Source: Acheta domesticus | Lineage: Eukaryota; Arthropoda; Insecta; Orthoptera; Gryllidae | Assembly: GCA_031308135.1 (NCBI GenBank) | Contig: JAHLJT010008756.1 | Coordinates: 138,061,775 to 138,125,774, forward strand | Length of the DNA: 64,000 bases | Direction: 5' to 3' | Part shown: positions 33,804 to 44,076 of the stretch, piece after piece | Layout of the letters: every line of letters starts with the position of its first letter | How positions within the stretch are numbered: position 1 is the stretch's first letter | Made by a program: the position numbers and the translations under genes | Notes under the pieces: model-generated | What the model saw: only the letters and a program-made list of their open reading frames with translations | Told to the model about the DNA's origin: nothing | Database searches by the model: none

Positions 33804-36479
33804 ATATCCTCCTGAGACCCCCGGTACAGTATACTGTACTTCAAGTTTTAAAAATTCCTCACTAGGTAGCAGGGCGAGTTGAAGGGTGATTTATGTCTTG
33901 TAGTCTTCTGCTGCTATCTAGGAACGGAATAGAGTACTCGATCTTCATGTTCCTTGCATTTAGCCCTTCAAACAAGAGCTTTTATAAAATGGCGACGAAG
34001 ATGTTCCCGCGTGATGGACGCTGTCTTCAAGGTAATAGTGAATATCTCCCTTTTTTTGCATGTTTTGAGAGTTTGTTGGTAATACATATTATCTCAAATG
34101 CTCTACCAGTAATTTGATGCTAAAATACGAGTATATTTTTGTTTGTGTAGAGTGTGAGAATAGTGTATTTATTGAAGTACATTATTCTGTACTTTGGGAC
34201 TCAGCTAATGAAATGCTATACGTGAAATTGAATAGTTGTCTTAAAGTTATCTAATAACTCGTTTATCAATTCTAACTTATGTTTTATAAATCCCTGCATG
34301 GAATTTATTATAATAATTTGTTTTAGAAAATGAAATCGAAGAATATTTGGAAGAAGTTTTGAATACATTAGATGAATCTGAAGGTGAATTGTCTGATGGA
34401 GAAGAAGATTCAGAGCAAGGAAATACTAGTGTAATTGCAACACCCATTCCGGTAATTGAAGACAATAGTGATGAATCCAGTGATGATGAGGATGAAGAGG
34501 TACATAGATAAAAACTGGATTTTATTGAATAGCATGTTCATTACCTACATTATTAGAATTTTTAATCGTTCAATTGAAAAATTAATTGTGTGCTCCATTT
34601 CATTTTAGATTCTAGAAAAAAGCGCTCCGAGATGCCAGTGGAGGAGGAGAAATTTTATTCAAGAATTTCCTTTTATATCCCAGCCTACGATACCTCTTTT
34701 AGACAGAAGAGAGTATGAGTTTAGTGACTATTTTCACCAATACATTGATGATGAAATATTGCAGATGATAGTTGATAAAACATGTCAGACTTATGTGAAA
34801 CAAAATGGTTGCCCTTTGAATCTGAATTTGGCAGAATTAAAGATATTCTTAGGAATTAATATGATAATGAGTTGTCTTCAATATCCAATGATCAGAATGT
34901 ACTGGGACAACAGATGGCGAGTATCTGTTATCAGTGATAATATGACACGTAACAGATTCTTTGTTTTGAGAACTTGTATTAAGGTTGTATTTGATGATGA
35001 TATTGAAGAAAACACAAGGAAAATTGACAGGTTGTGGAAGTTACGTCCATTGATAAACAAAATAAGGGAAGGTTGCCTGAAAATAGAAAGAGAGAGAGAT
35101 GTTGCTGTGGATGAGATGATTGTTCCATTTTCAGGGGTATGTTCCCTGAAACAATTCTGTCCAAACAAACCAAATCCAGTTGGTTTAAAAGTATTTGTTT
35201 TAGCAAATTCAAATGGACAAGTTTTAGATTTTACCTTTTATCAGGGAAAAACTACACATCCTGAGTACACTAATCAACGATTTGGTTTAGGAGAAGCAGC
35301 AGTTCTTCAATTGACTGAGAGCCTTACGCCGGGACACTTCATATATCACGATCGGTACTTCACTAGTCGTAAATTATGTGATGAACTTTTGAAAAGAGGA
35401 TATGGTTCAACTGGCACTATCCAAAAAAACAGAATTCCCAAGGAAGCAAGATTGAAGACAGATAAAGAACTTAGTAAAGAAGGTAGAGGTTCTTCTGATA
35501 TGCTAGTCTCTCATGATGGGAGCAAATGTCTTGTGAAGTGGATGGATAGGAAAAGTGTTGTTATGATGTCATCAGTTCATGGTGTCAATCCTACTGACAT
35601 ATGCAAAAGGTACAACAAAAAAGAGAAGAAGTACATGGATGTCACAAGGCCCAAGGTTATAAATGCATATAATTCTAAGATGGGAGGTGTAGACCTTTTT
35701 GACAGGATGCTCTCATATTGCCCAATGAGAGCAAGAACAAAAAAATGGACAATCAGAACATTTCTTCACTTGATTGACATGTGTGTGGTAAATGCCTGGC
35801 TTCAGCTGAAGAAGGATATGATTGATAAGAACGTTCCTAGCAGAAAAATACCACAATTACGGAAATACAAACTCATGTTAGGAGAACATTTAATTTACAA
35901 TGAGAAAGATGAGGAAAATGAAATATTAATTCCTGAAGATGAAGAAAATCAAGTGCCAATGACCAAAAAAAGAAAAGTTCCAGTCCCTCTACCTCATGAC
36001 AATGTCAGGAAAGCAAAATGTGCGCATATGCCCACAATTGTTGATGTTAAAGACTGGCAAAAATGCAGAAGACCTGGATGTAATGGCAGAACAAGAACAC
36101 TCTGTACTACTTGCAAAATATTTTTATGTCTGGTTGCAAAAAGAAATTGTTTCATGGAGTACCATAATAATTAAATATAAGAAAATTCAATTGTACTTTT
36201 TGAATATTTATAAAATATTTTTTGCATTATTAATAAATGTATTAAACTTTAAATGTTTTTAAACTTTCCTCTACAGATCAAAAATACATGGACTTTATAT
36301 AATATGAAATTTGTTAATTGAGACCCAAAGTACAGTATACTGTACTTCAGTTTCCAGGCGAATGAGACCACAGAGAATTTTTTAAATATTTTTTTCAAAT
36401 CAGTTGGTCCTTTATACTATATTAAGTTCATTTTTACAAGACACTTGTAAAAAAAAATCTCTGGGTCTCAGGAGGATAT
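33804..36479 (+). mobile_element. piggyBac element, complete with inverted ends
   Basis: A perfect 17-bp inverted repeat, ATATCCTCCTGAGACCC at 33804-33820 and its complement at 36463-36479, bounds the transposase gene. Just inside both ends lies the 16-bp palindrome GTACAGTATACTGTAC (33824-33839; 36330-36345), each time preceded by GAGACCC. The expected TTAA target duplication is not recognisable at these exact ends, so true termini may differ by a few bases or the flanks have mutated. The element sits in intron 1 of the GPAT-like gene in the same orientation. Confidence 0.8.
33989..36174 (+). CDS. piggyBac transposase, three exons, 593 aa
   Basis: The exons are 33989-34031, 34327-34499 and 34609-36174. 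They join in frame across GT-AG introns (G/GTAATA...TTTTAG/AA; GAG/GTACAT...TTTTAG/ATT), giving 593 residues, essentially the length of the original moth piggyBac transposase. The N-terminus is acidic (residues 15-72). The DDE core keeps the first Asp in AVDEMIVPFSG (D240), the second in FIYHDRYFTS (D320) and the third pair in KMGGVDLFDRM (D434, D437). A basic nuclear signal-like TKKRKVPVP and a C-terminal Cys-rich zinc-binding domain (CRRPGCNGRT...CTTCKIFLC) follow. The enzyme excises and inserts DNA at TTAA without scars. No stop or frameshift was found in the 1.57-kb main exon, so it may be recently active or under selection. Exon 1 is only 14 codons and is the least certain part. Confidence 0.9.
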
Positions 36480-36549
36480 TGTAAATCCCTATTTCTGTGA
36501 ATTTGAAGCATTGTAGTGCTCTGCGTTCCATTGTATTGTACAAAGTTAA

Positions 36550-37265
36550 AGGAAACAAAACGTAACTGTCAAGCTTAGCGGTAGTTTCTCGTTTAAGCGT
36601 ATGATCGCAGCCACCCAAATGAGTTCTCTCGCAATTTTCCTATGCGTCACGTAGCTGTTAAGGCCTCGACGAGGGCGTGCGCAGGTGTGCGTTGAGTTGG
36701 GATTGATTACCGCCGCTCCCCCCTCGAGCGGTCGCTCACACGCGCGAGCGATCCGGAATGCTGGGTGAACGGCGGCGGAACGCCCCCCAAAATAACCGTT
36801 GAAGAGAAGATCACTCTCTCTCGCGGCTGGGCTCGGCGGCGGCGGCGGCGCGACGTCCGTTGTGCCCGTCCCGCGTGCCGGGGAGCGCCGTGGGAGGGCG
36901 GGCGCCATCGATTTACCCGAGCGGCCGCCCGCCCGCCCTCGCGAATCATTACGCGCCGCCTGTGCGCGGGGGTGGCGCGGCGTGGCGTGACACGGGGCGT
37001 CGAAGGGGTTGACAGCGGTCGCTCTCCCTGCCACCGCCGCCGCCGCTGTGCGCGCTTTCTGCGTTTGGAATGCTTGGCGAGGAAGGTCGCGCCGCGCCGC
37101 GCCGCGCCGCGCCGCGCCGTGTCGAGTGCGTGTGCACTGGTGACGCCGCCCCATACGCGTCGGCGGCAGGCACGCGGCCGCGTGTCAGGCCAAGCGCGCC
37201 CGTGCCCCGCCTCCCGAAGGAGCGGCGCGCCCGCGCCGACGACCGCTCTTTCACTTTCTCCTGCG
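36550..37265. other. GC- and CpG-rich island without a clear gene
   Basis: An abrupt GC-rich block in AT-rich surroundings. It contains GGC triplets near 36837, a CGCCG pentamer run at 37085-37118 and many CpGs. Long open frames occur on both strands because stops are rare in such composition; none shows a domain. It could be a promoter or alternative first exon of the surrounding gene, or a GC-rich repeat. Confidence 0.4.
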
Positions 37266-37289
37266 AGGACTTCGCGGAATACGAGAATG

Positions 37290-37770
37290 TTCTCTAATGT
37301 TGCACGAAAAAGTGTGGATCTTTTGGCAGTAAAAAGCGTTTTCTGGACCCCTGGAACCGAAAATGTGCTGAAAATTTTTCTTGCACATATGTCGTAAATT
37401 ACTTTCTTTAATATGAAGTGAAGTCAGAATGCACGGTTAGTAGATTCTAGATAATGGGTTTCGTAAAAAGTACGTCAGAAGGCCTGTCAACAGTACTTGC
37501 GTCTTGACCGTTCACACAACTTTCATCAAATTAGATATTTCCGGATCGATTCGGCGTATGTTGCCGGTCTTTGAATTACAAACGGATATTTTGATTTACA
37601 TAAATCCTCAACATTTCCAAATGGCTCCAATAAAAAATAAATAAAACATTTTGCTGGAATACAACAAAGTATGGTTGTAAACGTGGCGCAGTTTTCCTCG
37701 AAAACATTTGAAACGTAGAATCGAGCCATATTATGTTCTCTATTGGTTTTGGCTTAAAAAATGTTAGCTA
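37290..37770 (+). repeat. AT-rich dispersed family copy
   Basis: Family order with divergence: CTGGAACCGAAAATGTGCTG, GTAAATTACTTTCTTTAAT, GTCAGAATGCACGG, then GATATTTCCGGATCGATTC and AAACGGATATTTTGATTT. It lacks an expanded microsatellite. Confidence 0.55.
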
Positions 37771-38389
37771 AAGACGCCATTTTTCTGAAGTATGCAGGTT
37801 CGTGCCCCACCTCTGCTAAATATCTTTTGCGAATTGGAAACATTTCTGCGTTTTCAACGAGTATTATAAACGCTACGTAACGATTACAAGTAATACGAGA
37901 AAGTATGTGACGTTGAAGCGTCACCATTTTCCTTGCGTGCGCTGGTCGCCAGCAGTGCCGGAGCTAGTAAGTTTTGGGCCCTGAAATGTACCCTCCCCTC
38001 CCCATCTACAATTCGGGATATTCAGTCCTAAACTTCAGTGAAAAAAGATGGCTAATATGTGTATTTTTTATACATATAATTTTACCTAAATGTGTATTCA
38101 TATATCTTGGATGTTACGAGAAGAATATTTGAAGGCTTGAAAAGCTTTCAATGACTGCAATGCTTTGTACAATTTTCAGAATTATCTGACTTTTTCAATT
38201 CATAGAGTTCTACTTTACTAGTAATAACTATAATTGACCATTTAAAGCAAAATAAAACAAAAAAAAAAAAATGAAAAATTTATGAAATATCAGCTTTCTG
38301 TACCGCGACTTATAAAATGACGATAACGACTTTGTTGAGTTCTACTTTCTTTCTCTCAATTTTTTTAAACAAATTTTTTCGCATCAGTC
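37771..38389. other. Non-coding stretch, nothing recognised
   Basis: AT-rich, with part of the dispersed family at its left edge (ATTACAAGTAATACGAGAAAG near 37880). No exon is supported. Confidence 0.35.
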
Positions 38390-38700
38390 GCATGGCTTGG
38401 CTTGCGATGGCCCTGGTGGCGAGCGTGCCGTGCCGCGGCGCGGCGCGCGGTTGTGCGTGCAATCAAAGGGCGAGGGGGTGGGGGGGTGGGGGCTGCCGCC
38501 GCGCCGCATCCACCGCGTGCCCAGGATGTGCGCTAATCAGCCTAAGCGGCCCGGGAAGAAGGGAGGCGCGGCCGGCCGGTCTCCGCCCGCCCGCCCGCCC
38601 GCCCGCCCGCCCGCCCGCCCGCCCGCCCGCCCGCCCGCCCGCCCAATGAGGCGCCCTGACCTAGGGCCAGGCGGTGGGGCGGCACGGCTGGCCGCTTTTC
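38390..38700. other. GC-rich island with (GCCC)n run
   Basis: About 300 bp of GC-rich sequence. It includes a CCCG/GCCC tetranucleotide run of about 60 bp at 38582-38644. Open frames reading Pro-Ala-Arg repeats come from this run. No gene evidence. Confidence 0.5.
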
Positions 38701-39020
38701 CAGCTGCTCTCCATCAAAGGAGTGCTTTTCTCACGAAATGTGCCAAGGGGAAATAACCATCAGTCCACACGTTTTTGAAGATAAATCCATTGAAATTCTA
38801 ATTAAATTAAATTCATAATGCTTTAATTAAAATTGCAATTAGTCAAAAGTAATCATATGAACACTGACAGTCATCGACACTTCGTCTGCACATTGCCATG
38901 ATAATTGATCGTATATTGTTTACAGTGTTACAATTTCCTACTGCAGAACACCCGTTTCTAGCTCTCGTAATTTAGTCGGCGTCTACATCGGTGTTCGTCT
39001 CTCTCTCTCTTCGCTCTGTG
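38701..39020. other. Spacer, no feature seen
   Basis: AT-rich sequence between the GC-rich island and the next dispersed-family copy. No exon or repeat boundary is recognised. Confidence 0.3.
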
Positions 39021-39480
39021 AACAACGCTAGCGGCTTCGAGTGTAGGATTTTCATCAAAATCCATATTTCCCGGTTGTCGCGGCTCCTGTAATTTGAAAC
39101 CGACATTTTAATTTTTGGGTAACTTTTACATGAAGCCTCGAGAAGATTCCCCATTTTTTCTCAAATGGCTTTTAAGTTTTGGATTAATTTTTACATCGGA
39201 TGGAACAAAGAACGCTTATATAAATGGCGCAAGTCCGATTTTCGTTGATTTCTCTGAGCTTTTGGAAATTACAAGAGTTTACTATTCGTTCCTTAATCAA
39301 GATCATACACTTTATTTTAAACAAAATATTAGTCCTTTTCGAACAGAAAACGGCACCAAAATTCTACAATGAAAATTTACATATAGAACGAGATTTTACT
39401 AGGTATTCCATAATATTCTTAAAATAATATTTCAATTTTATTACCAGGGGACCGAAAAATGGGAAAATTAGCAAAATGCA
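39021..39480 (+). repeat. AT-rich dispersed family copy
   Basis: Contains GGATTTTCATCAAAATCCAT, AAACCGACATTTTAATTTTTG, ACATGAAGCCTCGAGAAG and GGCGCAAGTCCGATTTTCG, the usual order of landmarks. No expanded microsatellite. Confidence 0.55.
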
Positions 39481-40419
39481 TTTTACGCGCTGGGAAGAGG
39501 AGGGGTCAAAACTGAGAAGCTAGCCTAGACCTAAGAATGCGAGAAGTTTGCGCCATCACAAGTTTGAAGTATCACAAGTATCGAAAAAAGAAAAATGCCG
39601 ATAAGTGAAAGTAAGGTCAAGATGAAAGAAATTGGGGCATCTCTTAAATACGCTCTTCTCTTTTACTTATCCATTCTTCAGAAGCCTACGAGTAATTTTG
39701 GCGTGTGATTGCAGTGAAAGGTTTGACACACAAATATTGTGAACCTCAAAAGTTTAAAGTGGTATGTTGAAATGCCCGTTACTTTAAGGGTAGTCAAAAT
39801 CTTTCCTGTCTCACGTCTTTGATAGCCCCCCCCCCGACCTTTGTCAATAAATTAGTTTTGAGTGAAACTACAATAATAGCTTGCTTTTCTGGTTGAGTAT
39901 CTATTCGTGAGAAGTTAGTTCCCCTCCCAGAGAGAGACAGATAGCGAGTTGCATATCTTTACCTTTGTCTTCTGATAAATCAGCTCTTAAAGAAATTTGT
40001 GTGTGAACCATTAAGATTCAGAGCCATTAATATTATGTCGTGGTATTGTATCAACGTTCTCTCGCCGTTTTATGTACGAAGTTCTCATGCCGGTGGAATA
40101 CTTAAAAAGATATTTCTTTAGAGATCTGACGTCATGTTATCGTAACACTAATTGCAGGGAAAACTATTTTAGAACTCAAGATCACTATTTGGATCCAACA
40201 TTCGCGAATCGCCCTGATTGAGAAGCTCATTCGTAATTGTTCTGGTCACCAAGCCAACAGTATCATAAAATTTATACAAAATTGTTCAAATCCAGCCATT
40301 TCTTTTTGTATTTATTTTCAAAGAAGCAGGAAATTTTCAGCCCACTGATAATTAATATTTAATTTCATACAAGAGGCATTTTTTACGGATTAAGCGGATT
40401 TGTTGTACCTTTTAAAGCA
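39481..40419. other. Non-coding stretch, nothing recognised
   Basis: No exon, RNA gene or repeat boundary is supported. A C-run at 39827-39835 is the only simple-sequence feature. Confidence 0.35.
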
Positions 40420-40688
40420 GTTTTCGTGTGGTGGGCGGTATGTAAGGGAGCGACTCCTCAGGAACCGTTTATTATCTTTGGGGGAAATTCTCTCGAATTT
40501 TTGGCGATGTAGCCGCGGTTGTCAAACCTTCAATTTTTCGAGTTTTCCACATATAGTCTTTCGCATCCCCCTTTTGTGGGATTCTTTGACTATCTTTTTA
40601 CCAGGGGGAGGGGAATATGTTTTGCTCCGTGTTTCTTATAAAAAAGAAGACATTGCTTATAAATTGCTTCATGGTTTTCTTAAGGGTT
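40420..40688 (+). repeat. Direct repeat copy 1 (about 270 bp)
   Basis: Near-identical to 42219-42488 in the same orientation, with a few percent of mismatches. It starts GTTTTCGTGTGGTGGGCGG and ends CTTAAGGGTT. There is no TG...CA end structure, so this is not an obvious LTR pair. Short open frames are not conserved as protein. Confidence 0.85.
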
Positions 40689-41396
40689 GTAATCGGGGAG
40701 CTGGTCGTCAGTTCCCCTACAATTTAACACTTGAACAGGGGTAAAAATTTTCTTGAATCATCAGCAATTTTCTCCGTTGGTAGACGTTCCTCGATTTTTT
40801 TATTAACTTTACCCATATTTTTTCCTGCTGCCTGTATTCTTATACCTCTTAAAATTACTGGTATTTGTCAGATTAGAGGTCAACATGTGTGCTCGCCTGA
40901 GGTCACGTTCAGTTACAAAATCTTGTCTAATTGGTGGCTGTCTACAAATTTTGTTCTATTTTAACTTCGTAAAAATCAGGTCAATGTCATAAAAACCGAG
41001 AAAACTACTCGACCTAGAAAACGGAGGTTAATTGTGCGTTTCACCTGTGAATGTGTTGAAAGAAGATCAGAATCTTCGGAGGTCTCTGGAAGCTCTGAAA
41101 GGGCCACTGCAGCATGCTCATAAAATAATCGGGGGAAGAGAGCAGGATTAGCTCTCAAAATGACATAAGTTTAAATTAGGTCAGTAACCGGAATGGTTTG
41201 CATGGTAAGTTTTGTTTTAACCACGAAGAATCCATATCAATGTAGGATTTTACAAATTACTGCCCCTCTGATCTTGGGGAGGGTGATCAGGAGGGGTTGA
41301 CGGAGTACGGAAAACGTTGGGGCAGGAACCCGCCGAACAAGGCACCCTTCGACTTACATGCCGATGTACTCTGCCACATACGTTGGGTGACCAGTC
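40689..41396. other. Segment between repeats, includes a SINE family 2 scrap
   Basis: Mostly unassigned. The piece 41345-41405 (GACCAGTCGGGAGCTTA region) matches the SINE family 2 body in the same orientation as 54570-54890. Confidence 0.4.
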
Positions 41397-41651
41397 GGGA
41401 GCTTATGCCCTTCTTTCTCTTCTTTTTTGTTTTTCGCTATGTCCTGTCTTGACGATGGACTATCTCACGGCCTTTCGCATCTTTCTCGGTCGTACCGCGA
41501 GATGTCGCATGATCGCGACCGTATCGAGCAGTGCTGGCGATCATGCGACTCCTAGCGGCCCGACCGAGAAAGACGCGAACTACCGTGAGATAGTCCATCG
41601 TGAAGACAGGTCCTCAAGCGCCAAGAAATTAAAAACTCGAGTGTAGAGCTT
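41397..41651. repeat. Foldback element with long imperfect arms
   Basis: The perfect 19-bp arms ACGATGGACTATCTCACGG (41452-41470) and complement (41583-41601) are part of longer imperfect arms of about 100 bp. The centre is a perfect GTCGCATGATCGC / GCGATCATGCGAC pair. The layout and central sequence match the second element at 42148-42706. Confidence 0.75.
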
Positions 41652-42147
41652 CTTCCGGTGCCATGCCGAGGGTGCCCGCCAGCCGACGTGTGGGTGGGCG
41701 CCGAGTGGCTCTCCGCAGTGGCGGAGGCAGTCCGCCGTCTCCCGGGGTGGACCACGAGCGAAGCGGCCGCCTCGCGGGGCTCCAGGGAAAGTAGCGGTGG
41801 GCGCTGCGGCGCCCGCCGAGAGGAAACAATGAGGCAACGAGCGGTCGCGCCCCGCCACCGCTGGAGGCAGCCGCGTGCCGGCCACGTGGCCACGCGGCGC
41901 ATCACGCCACGCCACGCCACGCGGCGAGGCGAGGCGTGGCGCTGGGGGCGTGCGGGCGCGTGGGGTGAGCGTTGCGAGGGCCCCGGTGACCCCTTTGGGC
42001 AATCGGCGCGCGCCACTTTTTCCCCTCCGCGCAGAGGGCAGCGCTCGGGGGCGTGCACGGGAGCGCGGACGGATAACGAAGTGATGAGCAGCGCTGCGCT
42101 GCGCGATGGACTAGGCGAGCCACTAGCAGCTGACGGGGCAATCTTCA
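41652..42147. other. GC-rich island between foldback elements
   Basis: CpG-rich, with CCACG and GGCGA short repeats (41895-41935). Long open frames on both strands reflect composition. No domain recognised. Confidence 0.4.
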
Positions 42148-42706
42148 CTATACTGCGATTTCTCCAACTTTGCCCCTCAAGGCTACTCAAATCCCATCTT
42201 CGCGATGGAATAGGTCATGTTTTCGTGTGGTGGGCGGTATGTAAGGGAGCGTCTTGTCAGGAACCGTTTATTATCTTTGGGGGAAATTCTCTCGAATTTT
42301 TGGCGATGTAGTCGCGGTTGTCAAACCTTCCATTTTTCGAGTTTTCCACGTAAAGTCTTTCGCTTCCCCCTTTTGTGGGATTCTTTGACTATCATTTTAC
42401 CAGGGGGAGGGGAATATGTTTTGCTCCGTGTTTTTTTAATAAAAAGAAGACATTCCTTATAAATTGCTTCATGGTTTTCTTAAGGGTTCAAATCCCATTT
42501 TCGATGGAATATGTCACGGTATTTCGCATCTTTCTCAGTCGTTTCGCTAGATTTCGCATGATCGGGACCGTATCAAGCAGTGCTCGCGATCGTACGACTT
42601 CTACCGGCAAGACCGAGAATGACGCGAAATGCCGTGACATATTCCATCGCGAACATGGGTTTTGAGTGGCCTTGAGGGGCAAAGTTAGAGAAATCTCAGT
42701 ATAGAT
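42148..42706. repeat. Foldback element interrupted by the 270-bp repeat
   Basis: The outer arms CGATTTCTCCAACTTTGCCC (about 42157) and the complement of GGGGCAAAGTTAGAGAAATC (about 42677), together with inner arms around GATGGAATATGTCACGG and CCGTGACATATTCCATC, make a hairpin with about 110-bp arms. The left arm is split by the repeat at 42219-42488. The arm sequence TCAAATCCCAT...GGAATA..GTCA is present on both sides of it. Confidence 0.75.
42219..42488 (+). repeat. Direct repeat copy 2 (about 270 bp)
   Basis: Partner of 40420-40688, offset by 1.8 kb. It lies inside the left arm of the foldback element and is flanked on both sides by about 30 bp of duplicated arm sequence. Confidence 0.85.
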
Positions 42707-43799
42707 CGCGGTCATGCTCGATGTTGGCTAACTTTAAGTTTTTCAATTTACAAACTGAAGTGATGGTGTAATAAATGCAATAAAAAATTGTTTAAAATGT
42801 GCTCGTCGAAAATATAGCCATGGAACATCCTCAATAATTGTCAGATAACTACGAATGACAACCAGAGTCTTATCACGCAGGGGGTGGACTTTCTATTTCA
42901 GGTAACACAATGTAATAAACATCTTTTAATGAAAATTCGCGTTTGTTTCTCCTATTTCATATATTTCCTTTGATTGCTAACTTGTCCATCCCTTCTGTGG
43001 GAATCTGTTGTGGATTTTCGGAGCACTCCGCTTGCGCAAATCCGATTTGAAGGACATTTGTTAACTCCTTCGTCAGAGGTGCGGCTGTGAAGTTTCTACA
43101 GGATGTGAATTGCATCTTCAAGTTGATTGCTTTTTTTTGGTTCGGCAAGAACGGCAAATGAGTTTCTCGACCAAGAGAATGACGAGGCAAGGGTATTTGT
43201 TGGTATTAGGAGAGGAGGCAAATTATCCAAAATACCTTGTCGATATTGAATTTTGTTATTTACGGCAAGAACTGTTAAAGAGAACATATTTCATTTTTTA
43301 GTAATTAGCACAAATAGATCCGCTTATCTTGATTAGGCTGCCACCACTCTTAACGGCTAATTGTTGGCGGAACCAGTGGTAGGCGCTTAAGCCACGTGTC
43401 TCTGTACTTTACACGAATCTCCAACGACATTTTCAAACTTTCTTGAAAATTGGCGCCAATTGTTTTCAGAAAATTTCTGCTGGAATAAAACAAAGCCCGC
43501 GTAATAATGAGTTAATCCCATTCTCATTAAAAGCGGTGGAATTTCAAAAATTGCAAAAGTTCTCATGTTTTCCGAACATTCCCGATTTTCTCAGTATTGT
43601 TGCTAGAAATGTCTTTTATTTATTTATTTATTTGTCAAAAAAACAGTAAAAACTATATGACGTGTGGGGAAAGAAATTTACCTGCGCACATTTTCTTGAG
43701 GGCCAGAAATTTTATTTAAAAAAAAAAAATGAATTTAGAAAATAATCATTTTAGAAAAATAAAGATATTTGAAAAATGTTTTTTCCCGAGTTATAGAAA
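42707..43799. other. Non-coding stretch with short open frames
   Basis: No recognised gene. A minus-strand open stretch around 43287-42957 is not similar to any family that I know. TTTATTTATTTATTTATTTG at 43616-43635 followed by CAAAAAAACAGTAAAAA resembles 5680-5716 and the complement of 53055-53095, probably a retroposon tail. Confidence 0.35.
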
Positions 43800-43995
43800 A
43801 TCAATTTCAACTGTAAATGAACTACAAGCAAAAGGAGTGCTCAACAAAACGTGCGCACAGTGAAGCTACATTTACGTCCAGAAGCAAAACAAGGGGCCAT
43901 CTCAGCATTTGCTCAATGGATCAGGGAAACTGTACAAAAACCTGATCGAGATGGGGGTCATTGACCCGGAAGCTGAAGTACATTACTTGTTACAG
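43800..43995 (-). repeat. Dispersed repeat, inverted partner of 8826-9030
   Basis: The minus strand reads GTAATGTACTTCAGCTTCCGG through CTGAGATGGCCCCTTG to GTGCGCACGTTTTGTTGAGC, matching the plus strand at 8.8-9.0 kb. The LINE remnant begins just beyond it. Confidence 0.65.
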
Positions 43996-44076
43996 GCGTA
44001 TTAAATATTTTTTTAAATGTATACAATGCAAACATAAACTAATTCATTATATATCTTTGTTTTGTTACATTAAACA

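Noticed and set aside
36546..37397. Frames of about 200 codons on both strands
   Set aside because: They are a product of GC-rich composition; no domain, start context or splice structure was found.
38397..38756. Pro/Ala/Arg-rich frame
   Set aside because: It is a translation of the (GCCC)n run.
41552..42311. Frames of more than 200 codons on both strands
   Set aside because: Same compositional reason, and they run into a foldback element and the 270-bp repeat.
40420..42488. LTR retrotransposon or TRIM
   Set aside because: The direct repeats lack TG...CA ends, and no primer-binding site, polypurine tract or coding region was seen.
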